64,000 nucleotides of DNA from Sinisalibacter aestuarii (lineage in GTDB: Bacteria > Pseudomonadota > Alphaproteobacteria > Rhodobacterales > Rhodobacteraceae). The position numbers were made by a program, and so were the translations under genes. Every line of letters begins with the position of its first letter. The first letter of the stretch is position 1. Below, piece after piece: positions 34,270 to 42,215 of the stretch. The notes under the pieces are model-generated. The model saw nothing but the letters and a program-made list of their open reading frames with translations, made no database searches and had not been told where the DNA came from. The DNA lies in contig NZ_BROH01000009.1 in the NCBI RefSeq assembly GCF_027923545.1, forward strand, positions 108,422 to 172,421, read 5' to 3'.

Positions 34270-34863
34270 ATGATCCTGCTGATAGATAATTACGACAGCT
34301 TCACCTATAATCTCGTCCACTACCTGGGCGAGCTCGGGGCGGATGTGGTCGTTCATCGCAACGACGCGCTCGACGTGCAGCAGGCGATGGCGCTGCGCCC
34401 GGATGGCATCGTGCTGTCGCCGGGGCCGTGCGATCCGGATCAGGCCGGGATCTGTCTGCCGCTCTCGCTTGCCGCCGGCGAGCTGTCCGTGCCGCTGCTC
34501 GGCGTCTGCCTCGGCCATCAGTCCATCGGCCAGGCTTTCGGCGGCAAGGTGGTGCGCGCAAAGGACATCGTCCACGGCAAGATGGGCACAATTCACCATG
34601 CCGGCAAAGGCGTGTTCGCCGGTCTGCCCTCGCCGCTGCAGGGCACGCGCTATCACTCGCTGGTGGTCGAGCGCGAAAGCCTGCCCGATTGCCTCGAAGT
34701 CACCGCCTGGCTCGAAGACGGCACGATCATGGGGCTGCGCCACAAGGAGCGGCCCATCGAGGGCGTGCAGTTCCACCCCGAAAGCATCCGCTCCGAACAT
34801 GGCCATGCGCTCTTGAAAAACTTTCTCGCCCAGGTCGACAGCCACAAAAAGGTGCCCGCATGA
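34270..34863 (+). CDS. trpG: Anthranilate synthase component II (glutamine amidotransferase)
   Basis: 197 residues, class I glutamine amidotransferase. [22 protein letters not shown], the nucleophile elbow [17 protein letters not shown] with the active Cys, and the catalytic His-x-Glu in [14 protein letters not shown] are all intact. It supplies ammonia to TrpE for anthranilate formation. Its stop overlaps trpD as ATGA. The partner trpE is 4.6 kb away behind an aminotransferase and ppiD, so the subunits are not cotranscribed from one compact operon. Confidence 0.95.
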   Translation: MILLIDNYDSFTYNLVHYLGELGADVVVHRNDALDVQQAMALRPDGIVLSPGPCDPDQAGICLPLSLAAGELSVPLLGVCLGHQSIGQAFGGKVVRAKDIVHGKMGTIHHAGKGVFAGLPSPLQGTRYHSLVVERESLPDCLEVTAWLEDGTIMGLRHKERPIEGVQFHPESIRSEHGHALLKNFLAQVDSHKKVPA

Positions 34864-35876
34864 GCGACGCGATCAAGCCCCTCATCGCCGCCGCCGTCGA
34901 CAGGCCGCTCAGCCGCGCCGAGGCCGAACAGGCCTTCGGGATCCTGTTTGCCGGCGAGGCGACGCCCAGCCAGATCGGCGGGCTTCTGATGACGCTGCGC
35001 ACACGCGGCGAAACGGTGGACGAATACGCCGCCGCCGCCTCGGTGATGCGCGACAAGTGCAAGCGCGTCCACGCCCCGGCGGGCGCGATCGACATCGTCG
35101 GAACCGGGGGCGACGGCAAGGGCACGCTCAACATCTCGACCGCCACCGCCTTCGTGGTGGCCGGCGCCGGCGTGCCGGTAGCCAAGCACGGCAACCGCAA
35201 CCTGTCGTCCAAATCCGGCTCGGCCGATGCGCTGAGCGTGATGGGGATCGACGTGATGGTCGGCCCCGAAGTGGTGGAGCGCGCACTGGATGAGGTGGGC
35301 ATCGCCTTCATGATGGCGCCGATGCACCACCCGGCAATGGCCCATGTCGGCCCGACCCGGGCCGAGCTCGGCACCCGCACGATCTTCAACATCCTCGGGC
35401 CGCTCACCAATCCCGCCCATGTCAAACGCCAGCTCACCGGCGCGTTTTCGCGCGCAATGATCCGGCCCATGGCCGAAACGCTCCGCGCGCTCGGCACCGA
35501 AAAAGCCTGGCTCGTCCATGGCGGCGACGGCACCGATGAATTGTCGATCGCCGGGGTGAGCTGGGTGGCCGCGCTGGAGGATGGCGCGATCACCGAAAGC
35601 GAGCTGCACCCGGAAGAGGCGGGCCTGCCCGTCCACCCGTTCGAAGACATTCTCGGCGGCACGCCCGAAGAAAACGGCAAGGCCTTCGCGGCGCTGCTCG
35701 CGGGAGAAGCCAGCGCCTACCGCGACGCGGTGCTGCTCAACGCAGCCGCCGCGCTGGTGGTGGCCGACAAGGCGGGCAGCCTGACGGACGGCGTCGACAT
35801 CGCCCGCCACAGCATCGACAGCGGCGCGGCCAGAGCCAAGATCGAGGCGCTGGCGAAGATCACCCAAACCGCCTGA
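34860..35876 (+). CDS. trpD: Anthranilate phosphoribosyltransferase
   Basis: 338 residues, full length. The PRPP site [24 protein letters not shown], the [17 protein letters not shown] segment and the anthranilate/metal region [29 protein letters not shown] are conserved. It transfers the phosphoribosyl group to anthranilate, the second step of tryptophan synthesis. It is coupled to trpG. Relatives normally continue with trpC, moaC and moeA; here a repeat and an aminotransferase gene follow instead, so trpC must be elsewhere. Confidence 0.95.
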   Translation: MSDAIKPLIAAAVDRPLSRAEAEQAFGILFAGEATPSQIGGLLMTLRTRGETVDEYAAAASVMRDKCKRVHAPAGAIDIVGTGGDGKGTLNISTATAFVVAGAGVPVAKHGNRNLSSKSGSADALSVMGIDVMVGPEVVERALDEVGIAFMMAPMHHPAMAHVGPTRAELGTRTIFNILGPLTNPAHVKRQLTGAFSRAMIRPMAETLRALGTEKAWLVHGGDGTDELSIAGVSWVAALEDGAITESELHPEEAGLPVHPFEDILGGTPEENGKAFAALLAGEASAYRDAVLLNAAAALVVADKAGSLTDGVDIARHSIDSGAARAKIEALAKITQTA

Positions 35877-35930
35877 CCCCTTCATCCTTGCGGAAATACT
35901 CCGGGGGTGCGGGGGCAGCGCCCCCGCCTC
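35877..35930 (-). repeat. Dispersed hairpin-plus-core repeat, copy 2
   Basis: In opposite orientation to copies 1 and 3: on the minus strand a hairpin GCGGGGGC/GCCCCCGC (35909-35927) is followed by CCGGAGTATTTCCGCAAGGA and TGAAGG. It fills the 68 bases between trpD and the aminotransferase gene. See copies at 8483 and 54921. Confidence 0.65.
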
Positions 35931-35944
35931 GGAGCGGCAGACCC

Positions 35945-37129
35945 ATGCCATATACCAATCCAAACCTCGCCCGCACCCGCGCCTCTGCCGTTGTCGAGGC
36001 GAAGAAATGGCTCGAAGGCGTCACCTTTCCGCCGGACAGGCCGCTGGTGAACGTGAGCCAGGCGGCCCCCGCCGCGCCGCCGCCGCGCGCCCTGCGCGAA
36101 GCCATCGCCGAGGCCGCGCTGCATGACGATGCCGCCCATCTCTACGGCCCGGTGCTCGGCCTGCCGGAGCTGCGCGCCGCCCTCGCCGCTCAGATCGCGG
36201 AGATCTATGGCGGCGCGGTCACGCCGGGCCAGATCGCCATCACGTCCGGCTGCAACGAAGCCTTCGCCGCCGCCATCGCCACGCTGGCCGGCCCCGGCGA
36301 CGAGGTGATCCTGCCCTGCCCGTGGTACTTCAATCACCAGATGTGGCTGGACATGTCGGGCATCGCCACCGTGCCGCTCGCCACCGGGCCGGAGCTTCTG
36401 CCCGCGCCCGCTGCCGCCGAACGGCTCATCACCGCCCGCACCCGCGCCATCGTGCTGGTCACCCCCAACAATCCCGGCGGCGTCGAATACCCCGCCGATC
36501 TGGTGATGGCCTTCTACCGTCTGGCCAAGGCGCACGGCATCGCCCTGATCGTCGACGAAACCTACCGCGATTTCGACAGCCGCCCGGCCCCGGCGCATGC
36601 GCTGTTTCAGCAACAGGAGTGGGACGAGACCTTTATCCATCTCTACTCCTTTTCAAAGGCTTACCGGCTGACGGGCCATCGGGTGGGCGCGTTGGCCACT
36701 TCGCCCGCGCGGATGCTGGAGGTGGAAAAATACCTCGACACGGTCACCATCTGCCCAAGCCAGATCGGCCAGCGCGCCGCGCTCTGGGGGATGGAAAACC
36801 TCGGCCAGTGGCTCGCCGGCGAGCGCGCCGAAATCCTCGCCCGGCGCGGGCTGATCGAAGAAGGCTTTGCCGACCTGCCGGGCTGGCGCCTGCGCGGGGC
36901 GGGCGCCTATTTCGCCTATGTCGAGCATCCTTTTGCCGGTGAAGACGCCGCCGCGCTCTGCCGGCGGATGGTGCGCGAGATCGGGGTGCTGGCGCTGCCG
37001 GGCACGATGTTCATGCCCGAAGGCGATCCGCAGGCGGCCCGCCAGATCCGCATCGCCTTCGCCAATATCGACGCCGGCGGCATCGCCACGCTGTTTGAGC
37101 GGCTGCGCCGCCTCGGCCCGGCGCGCTGA
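35945..37129 (+). CDS. Class I/II PLP-dependent aminotransferase
   Basis: 394 residues of the aspartate-aminotransferase fold. The PLP lysine lies in YSFSKAYRLTGHRVG; upstream are TPNNPGGVEYP (Asn contacting PLP) and IVDETYRDF (Asp/Tyr), and the C-terminal QIRIAFAN carries the Arg that binds the substrate carboxylate. The subgroup and substrate are not determined; arogenate/aromatic or alanine-type activity would all be possible. The ATG at 35945 begins MPYTNPNLART. Its place between trpD and the repeat-rich gap suggests an insertion relative to the usual trp gene order. Confidence 0.85.
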   Translation: MPYTNPNLARTRASAVVEAKKWLEGVTFPPDRPLVNVSQAAPAAPPPRALREAIAEAALHDDAAHLYGPVLGLPELRAALAAQIAEIYGGAVTPGQIAITSGCNEAFAAAIATLAGPGDEVILPCPWYFNHQMWLDMSGIATVPLATGPELLPAPAAAERLITARTRAIVLVTPNNPGGVEYPADLVMAFYRLAKAHGIALIVDETYRDFDSRPAPAHALFQQQEWDETFIHLYSFSKAYRLTGHRVGALATSPARMLEVEKYLDTVTICPSQIGQRAALWGMENLGQWLAGERAEILARRGLIEEGFADLPGWRLRGAGAYFAYVEHPFAGEDAAALCRRMVREIGVLALPGTMFMPEGDPQAARQIRIAFANIDAGGIATLFERLRRLGPAR

Positions 37130-37176
37130 GCCGCCCTGCCTTACCGCCCGCCGCTGCCTCGTCGCCCGGCGGGACA

Positions 37177-37283
37177 GGTTAACCCGATATGAACGCCCAC
37201 TTGGCGCAGGGACAAAACCTGTTTGATTTCATATGCTTGCTTGGCATCTCGATCTTCACTTATCCGGATTTCTAAATTCGGGG
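37177..37283 (+). repeat. 105-base imperfect direct repeat, copy A
   Basis: Begins with GGTTAACC (37177), then ATGAACG, TGTTT and GCTTGC blocks, and ends with CACTTATCCGGATTTC (from 37258). The distance from GGTTAACC to TATCCGGA is 84 bases, the same as in copy B, with scattered differences between. The terminal CACTTATCCGGATTTC block is shared with the 18.46-18.52 kb repeats. Confidence 0.8.
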
Positions 37284-37408
37284 CCTGAAGCTCGTATCAT
37301 CCATCCCATTGTCCAGCACACTGAGCCAGCGCCGCGGCGCCCACCCGCCGAACCGAAGGCCCCGCCCCGGCTGAGCAGCACTTTCCCCGCGCGCAGGCCC
37401 GGCGAAAA

Positions 37409-37513
37409 GGTTAACCGGAGATGAACGGGCATAGCCCATTATAGAAAAATATGTTTGTTTTTAGTAGCTTGCGGCGAACAGCGCTCTCCACTTATCCGGA
37501 TTTCCAAAGTCCG
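37409..37513 (+). repeat. 105-base imperfect direct repeat, copy B
   Basis: Second copy, same orientation, 232 bases after copy A: GGTTAACC at 37409, ATGAACG, TGTTT, GCTTGC, then CTCCACTTATCCGGATTTCC (37484-37503). The equal spacing shows descent from one unit. Neither copy encodes a protein. Confidence 0.8.
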
Positions 37514-37657
37514 CCCCACGACGCCCCCCGCGCCGCAAGCCCACACCCCCACGCCCCCGCCGGACTTTCGCGTCCCTCTCCGGGCATCGCCCTTTCCCTG
37601 TTGGCAATCCGCCGGCATTTGCCTAGAACCCGGTAGACTGAAACGGGAGTGCGCTGC

Positions 37658-39508
37658 ATGTCGATGGCCAGGAACAAGATCAGCCAGTTTTTCGTCTGGA
37701 TCATCATGGCATTGGTCCTTGTCGGGCTGGTCGGCTTCGGCTCGTTCAATTTCGGTGGCGGGGTGAGCGCGATCGGCAAGGTCGGCGATACCGACATCTC
37801 CGCCGACCGCTACTTCCGCGAGGTGAACGCCCAGCTCAATGCCGTTCAGGCCCAGACCGGGCAGCACCTGCCCTTCGCCCAGGCCCAGGCCTTCGGGCTC
37901 GACCGGGCGGCGCTGGAAACGGTGATCGACCAGGTGGCGCTGGAAAACGAAACCGCGCGGCTTGGCGTCTCGGTCGGCGATGAAGAGCTGGCCGCCCGGA
38001 TTCGCGATATTTCGGCCTTCACCGGGGTAAACGGCAGTTTCGACCGGCAGACCTACCAGTTCGTGCTCGAACAATCCGGCATGACGCCGGGCGACTTCGA
38101 AGAGAGCCTGCGCTCGGAAGTGGCGCGGATGATCCTGCAGACCGCGGTCACCAACGGCATCGCGATGCCCGCCGCCTATACCGACACGCTCTATGCCTGG
38201 GTCCGCGAAGAGCGCGATTTCACCTGGGCCCGGCTCGACGCCTCGACGCTGGACGAACCCGTGGGCCTGCCGGACGAGGCCGAGCTCACCGCCTGGTACG
38301 AAGCCCATCCCGACGATTTCACCCTGCCCCAGACCCGCAAGCTCACCTATGTCTGGCTGAAGCCCGAAGACGTGCTCGACCGGATCGAGGTGACCGACGA
38401 AGAGCTGCGCAAGCTCTACGACGACCGCATCGACGAGTTCCAGAGCCCCGAGCGGCGGCTGGTGGAGCGGCTGGTCTTCGGCACCGCCGACGAGGCGGCG
38501 GCGGCGGCGCAGCGCCTTGCCGACGGCAGCGCCAGTTTCGAAGACCTCGTGGCCGAGCGCGGGCTGAATCTGACCGATATCGACCTCGGCGACATGACCC
38601 GGGCCGATCTCGGCGCCGCGGGCGATGCCGTCTTCGCGCTCGACGCCCCCGGCGTGGCCGGGCCGGTCGACACCGAGCTGGGTCCGGCGCTGTTCCGGAT
38701 GAACGCCATCCTGAACGCGCATGAGGTCAGCTTCGACGAGGCCGTTGCGGGGCTCAAAGCCGATTACGCCGCCGATGCCGCGCGCCGCTATCTCTCCGAT
38801 ATGGTGACCGACCTCGACGATGCGCTGGCCGGCGGCGCGACGCTGGAAGACCTCGCCGCCGATCATGGCATGACGCTGGCCACGCTCGACTGGACCGGCG
38901 CGCAGAACGACGGCATCGCCGCCTACGATGCCTTCCGCGAAGCCGCGACGCTGGTGGAAGACGGCGATTATCCGCAGATCGAAGACCTGTCGGATGGCGG
39001 GCTGTTCGCGCTGCGGCTCGACGAAGTGATCGCGCCCCGCCTGCAAACGCTCGACGAGGTGCGCGAGGCGGCCGTCGCTGGCTGGCAGGCGCAGGAAACC
39101 GTGGCGCGGGTGATGGCGCGCGCGGATGAGATGATCGGCGCATTCGCCACCGGCGAGAGCCCGGCCAGCCTCGGCCTCACCGAAGTGGCCGAGACCGATC
39201 ACAGCCGCGACGCCTATATCGAAGGCACACCGCCGGCGATGATCGAGCGGGTGTTCGCGCTCGACGCGCCCGGCGACTGGGCGGTGGTCGAAGATGCCAC
39301 CGGCGCGGTGCTCCTGCGCCTCGACGCCGTGCACGAGGCCGACCAGACCACGCCCGAGGCGCTGGATTTGAAGACGGGCTTTGCCCAGAGCACCGCGCAG
39401 GCGCTGGCGCTCGACGTGCAATCGGCCTTCTCCGCCGCGCTCGAAGCGCAGGCCGGGATCGTTCTCGATCAGGCGATGATCAACGCCGTCAACGCATCGT
39501 TCCAGTGA
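37658..39508 (+). CDS. ppiD: Peptidyl-prolyl isomerase PpiD-type periplasmic chaperone
   Basis: 616 residues. MSMARNKISQFFVWIIMALVLVGLVGFGSFNF is an N-terminal membrane anchor; a SurA/PpiD-like N-terminal chaperone domain follows (IGKVGDTDISADRYFREVN, VIDQVALENETARLGVSVGDEEL), then a parvulin-like domain around residues 240-370 and a second helical C-terminal region. In the periplasm it helps folding of exported proteins. The parvulin region is divergent, so isomerase activity is uncertain. ATG 37658 lies eight bases after CGGGAG; a GTG at 37649 is possible. trpE begins eight bases after its stop. Confidence 0.88.
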   Translation: MSMARNKISQFFVWIIMALVLVGLVGFGSFNFGGGVSAIGKVGDTDISADRYFREVNAQLNAVQAQTGQHLPFAQAQAFGLDRAALETVIDQVALENETARLGVSVGDEELAARIRDISAFTGVNGSFDRQTYQFVLEQSGMTPGDFEESLRSEVARMILQTAVTNGIAMPAAYTDTLYAWVREERDFTWARLDASTLDEPVGLPDEAELTAWYEAHPDDFTLPQTRKLTYVWLKPEDVLDRIEVTDEELRKLYDDRIDEFQSPERRLVERLVFGTADEAAAAAQRLADGSASFEDLVAERGLNLTDIDLGDMTRADLGAAGDAVFALDAPGVAGPVDTELGPALFRMNAILNAHEVSFDEAVAGLKADYAADAARRYLSDMVTDLDDALAGGATLEDLAADHGMTLATLDWTGAQNDGIAAYDAFREAATLVEDGDYPQIEDLSDGGLFALRLDEVIAPRLQTLDEVREAAVAGWQAQETVARVMARADEMIGAFATGESPASLGLTEVAETDHSRDAYIEGTPPAMIERVFALDAPGDWAVVEDATGAVLLRLDAVHEADQTTPEALDLKTGFAQSTAQALALDVQSAFSAALEAQAGIVLDQAMINAVNASFQ

Positions 39509-39516
39509 GGTGACCC

Positions 39517-41025
39517 GTGGCGCTGACCCCCAGTTTCGAAGAGTTTGAAAAAGGCTGGGAGGCCGGGCGGAACCAGGTGGTCTATACCCGCCTCGCCGCC
39601 GATCTCGACACGCCCGTCTCGCTGATGCTGAAGCTCGCCGAGGCGAAGAAGGACAGCTTCATCCTCGAAAGCGTCACCGGCGGCGAGGTGCGCGGGCGAT
39701 ATTCGATGATCGGCATGAAACCGGATCTGATCTGGGAATGCCGGGGCACGACATCGCGGGTGAACCGTCAGGCGCGCTTCGATCCCGAGGCCTGGGAAGA
39801 GATGGAGGCCGATCCCCTCACCGCCCTGCGCGCCGTGCTGGCCGAGAGCCGCATCGAGTTGCCCGACGATCTGCCGGCCTCATCCGCCGGCCTCTACGGC
39901 TATCTCGGCTATGACATGATCCGGCTTGTCGAGCACCTGCCGGACGTGAACCCCGATCCGCTCGCCCTGCCCGATGCGCTGATGATGCGTCCCTCGGTGG
40001 TGGCGGTGCTCGACGGGGTGAAGGGCGAGGTCATCCTCGTCTCCCCCGCCTTCCAGTCGTCCGGGCTGTCGGCGCGCGCCGCCTATGCTCAGGCCGCCGA
40101 ACGGGTGATGGATGCGCTGCGCGATCTCGAACGCCAGCCGCCCACCACCCACGATCTCGGCGAGGTGACGGAAACCGCCGAGCCGGTCTCGAACTTCGCC
40201 AAAGCCGATTACCTCGCGGCGGTCGAGAAGGCGAAGGAATATATCGTCGCCGGTGATATCTTCCAGGTGGTGCCCTCGCAGCGCTGGACGCAGGATTTTC
40301 CCCTGCCGCCTTTCGCGCTCTACCGCTCCTTGCGGCGCACCAACCCCTCGCCCTTTCTGTTCTACTTCAATTTCGGCGGCTTCCAGGTGGTCGGCGCCAG
40401 CCCCGAGATCCTCGTGCGGGTCTTCGGCAGCGAAGTGACCATCCGCCCGATCGCCGGCACCCGCCCGCGCGGCAAGACGCCGGACGAGGACAAGGCGCTG
40501 GAGGAAGACCTGCTGGCCGACCAGAAGGAACTGGCCGAACACCTGATGCTGCTCGATCTCGGGCGCAACGATGTGGGCCGGGTGGCGAAGATCGGCACGG
40601 TCAAGCCCACCGAGGAATTCATCATCGAGCGTTACAGCCACGTGATGCACATCGTCTCCAACGTGGTGGGCGAGCTTAGCGAGGATCACGACGCCCTCTC
40701 GGCCCTGCTGGCCGGGCTGCCGGCGGGCACCGTCTCGGGCGCGCCGAAAGTGCGGGCGATGGAGATCATCGACGAGCTGGAACCGGAAAAGCGGGGTGTC
40801 TATGGCGGTGGCGTGGGCTATTTCGCCGCCAATGGCGATATGGATATGTGCATCGCCCTGCGCACCGCCATCGTCAAAGACCGCAAGCTCTACATGCAGG
40901 CGGGCGGCGGCGTGGTCTATGACAGCGATCCCGAAGCGGAATTCCAGGAAACCGTGAACAAATCCAAGGCGATCCGCATGGCCGCCGAGACGGCGGGGAT
41001 CTTCGCCAAGTCCTCCGGCAACTGA
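39517..41025 (+). CDS. trpE: Anthranilate synthase component I
   Basis: 502 residues. The N-terminal feedback domain includes FILESVTGGEVRGRYSMIG (the LLES-type tryptophan-binding element, here ILES), and the chorismate-binding domain has FQVVPSQRW, VGASPEILVRV, PIAGTRPRGKTPDED, HLMLLDLGRNDVGRV and GAPKVRAMEIIDELEP. It makes anthranilate from chorismate with ammonia from TrpG. The GTG start has GAGGTGA ahead. It is coupled to ppiD as in other Rhodobacterales. A weak hairpin separates it from the convergent DUF2794 gene. Confidence 0.96.
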   Translation: MALTPSFEEFEKGWEAGRNQVVYTRLAADLDTPVSLMLKLAEAKKDSFILESVTGGEVRGRYSMIGMKPDLIWECRGTTSRVNRQARFDPEAWEEMEADPLTALRAVLAESRIELPDDLPASSAGLYGYLGYDMIRLVEHLPDVNPDPLALPDALMMRPSVVAVLDGVKGEVILVSPAFQSSGLSARAAYAQAAERVMDALRDLERQPPTTHDLGEVTETAEPVSNFAKADYLAAVEKAKEYIVAGDIFQVVPSQRWTQDFPLPPFALYRSLRRTNPSPFLFYFNFGGFQVVGASPEILVRVFGSEVTIRPIAGTRPRGKTPDEDKALEEDLLADQKELAEHLMLLDLGRNDVGRVAKIGTVKPTEEFIIERYSHVMHIVSNVVGELSEDHDALSALLAGLPAGTVSGAPKVRAMEIIDELEPEKRGVYGGGVGYFAANGDMDMCIALRTAIVKDRKLYMQAGGGVVYDSDPEAEFQETVNKSKAIRMAAETAGIFAKSSGN

Positions 41026-41064
41026 ACCGGCGACGGGCGCATATCCGGGCGCTCGGAGCGCGTG

Positions 41065-41085
41065 GCATCCTTGCCGGGATGCTTT
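41065..41085. terminator. Weak bidirectional terminator between trpE and the DUF2794 gene
   Basis: GCATCC (41065-41070) and GGATGC (41077-41082) form a 6-bp stem with a six-base loop followed by TTT. It lies in the 63-base convergent gap. Short stem and short T run make it only a candidate. Confidence 0.35.
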
Positions 41086-41088
41086 GCC

Positions 41089-41433
41089 TCACTCCACCGG
41101 GCGGATCAGCTTGCGTTCCAGCACATGCAGCACCGTTTTCAGATCCTGCCCGCGTTTGAGGATGCGCCCGTCCATCCCGATCACTGAATATTGCCCCTGC
41201 CGGCCACGCAGCCTGGGGTGTTTCTCGATCCGGTAGAGCGGGTGTTCTGCGGTATGGCGAAATACTGCGAAAACCGCATGGTCCCGCAAAAAGCTCATCG
41301 CGTAGTCGCGCCATTCGCCGGCGGCGACCATGCGCCCGTATAGCCCGAGTATGACCCCGAGCTCCTGTCGGTCGAAGGCGACCTTGTCGTTTATCTCGGG
41401 GCGCGGAAAGGGCGTGGGCGTTTGCAGGTTCAT
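41089..41433 (-). CDS. DUF2794 family protein
   Basis: 114 residues, DUF2794: VAFDRQELGVILGLYGRMVAAGEWRDYAMSFLRDHAVFAVFRH, then PLYRIEKHPRLRGRQGQYSVIGMDGRILKRGQDL and VLHVLERKLIRPV. The family is nearly confined to alphaproteobacteria; function unknown. The ATG at 41433 starts MNLQTPTPFPRPEI; a longer frame to 41535 is not supported. It is transcribed away from the candidate small RNA and the paa operon. Confidence 0.85.
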   Translation of the reverse strand: MNLQTPTPFPRPEINDKVAFDRQELGVILGLYGRMVAAGEWRDYAMSFLRDHAVFAVFRHTAEHPLYRIEKHPRLRGRQGQYSVIGMDGRILKRGQDLKTVLHVLERKLIRPVE

Positions 41434-41539
41434 ATGCCGAGGATGGGGGCAGCCCGGGCGCAAATCAACACCAAGCTTTGCCCGGACCGCCCCAATAGCC
41501 CGATTCCAACCACGAAATGACCGCCCGCACGCCACAAAC

Positions 41540-41682
41540 GCCCCGCAATAGCGCCGGAATCTGCGGGCAATACTTCTGTGTAGCGAGCGAGAAGCTCACC
41601 CCGGTGCCGCATGCAACAGCCCCCACCCAGTTCGCGGCACCGGGGGCTACACCTGCCCCGCCTTCCGGCGGGGCTTTTTATT
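41540..41682 (+). ncRNA. Candidate small RNA with its own terminator
   Basis: The 322-base gap between the divergent starts of the DUF2794 gene and paaI holds a plus-strand intrinsic terminator (41655-41679). Neither flanking gene could use it, so an independent transcript is implied. Upstream are three more hairpins: CCCGCA/TGCGGG (41542-41567), GAGC/GCTC (41585-41597) and a perfect 12-bp stem CCCCGGTGCCGC/GCGGCACCGGGG (41599-41645) with a 23-base loop. It does not match 6S, SRP, tmRNA or RNase P RNA by eye. The 5' end and promoter are not defined. Confidence 0.45.
41655..41679 (+). terminator. Intrinsic terminator of the candidate small RNA
   Basis: GCCCCGCC and GGCGGGGC form an 8-bp stem around TTCC, followed by TTTTTATT. 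Its orientation is plus, 77 bases upstream of paaI. Confidence 0.8.
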
Positions 41683-41704
41683 GCCCGCTTCCCCGAACAC
41701 TATT

Positions 41705-41716
41705 GACCGCTCGGTC
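41705..41716. promoter_or_regulatory. Probable TetR/PaaR-type operator upstream of paaI
   Basis: GACCGCTCGGTC: five-base arms GACCG/CGGTC around CT, in the context ATTGACCGCTCGGTCGG. ACCG...CGGT palindromes are typical targets of TetR regulators of phenylacetate and acyl-CoA genes. It lies 40-50 bases before paaI, in the promoter of the operon that ends with a TetR gene. Confidence 0.6.
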
Positions 41717-41755
41717 GGCTTTGTGCCACCATTCCCGACAGGAGAAGGAGGAGCC

Positions 41756-42193
41756 ATGACCCCGGAGGAACGCGCGCGCCGGTCGGCCGATGCGATGTGG
41801 GCGGAGGACCGCGCCAGCCAGGCGCTCGGCATGAAGATTGTCGAGATCGCGCCGGGCAAGGCGGTGCTGACCATGCCGGTGCGCGCCGACATGGCGAACG
41901 GCCACGGCATCGCGCATGGCGGCTATATCTTCACCCTCGCCGACAGCGCCTTCGCTTTCGCCTGCAACAGCTACAACACCCTCGTCGTGGCCCAGCACAA
42001 CACGATCAGCTACCTCACGCCGGGGCGGGTGGGCGAATTGCTCACCGCCACCTGCACCGAGGCGCACCGGGCCGGGCGTTCGGGGCTGTATGACGTGGTG
42101 GTGACGGGCGGCGACGGTCGCCGGATCGCGCTGTTTCGCGGCGCGTCGCGCCAGGTTCAGGGCACGCATTTCGAGGAGGAGGCCGGCGCATGA
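41756..42193 (+). CDS. paaI: PaaI-type hotdog thioesterase
   Basis: 145 residues with the hotdog fold. NGHGIAHGGYIFTLADSAFAFACNSY carries the active-site pattern HGG-x-x-F-x-L-A-D-x-A of hydroxyphenylacetyl-CoA thioesterase PaaI, followed by AQHNTISYLTPGRVGELLTA. It releases stalled phenylacetyl-CoA derivatives as a safety valve of phenylacetate breakdown. The ATG follows GGAGAAGGAGGA, a very strong ribosome site. It heads paaI-paaK-tetR; the ring-epoxidase genes paaABCDE are not in the window. Confidence 0.92.
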   Translation: MTPEERARRSADAMWAEDRASQALGMKIVEIAPGKAVLTMPVRADMANGHGIAHGGYIFTLADSAFAFACNSYNTLVVAQHNTISYLTPGRVGELLTATCTEAHRAGRSGLYDVVVTGGDGRRIALFRGASRQVQGTHFEEEAGA

Positions 42194-42215
42194 ATGCCGG
42201 CTCAGGGAGGACAGA

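Larger units (their letters stand above)
37130..37657. other. 528-base non-coding gap with paired repeats
   Basis: No coding sequence is supported between the aminotransferase gene and ppiD. The gap contains the two copies of a 105-base repeat described separately (37177-37283 and 37409-37513). The sequence between them, and the last 140 bases before ppiD, is GC-rich and shows no other clear structure. The ppiD promoter must lie in the last part. Confidence 0.6.

Noticed and set aside
41599..41645. tRNA or 6S/SRP RNA at the 12-bp stem
   Set aside because: Length and loop do not fit a cloverleaf, and the conserved SRP and 6S cores are absent; kept only as an unnamed small RNA candidate.
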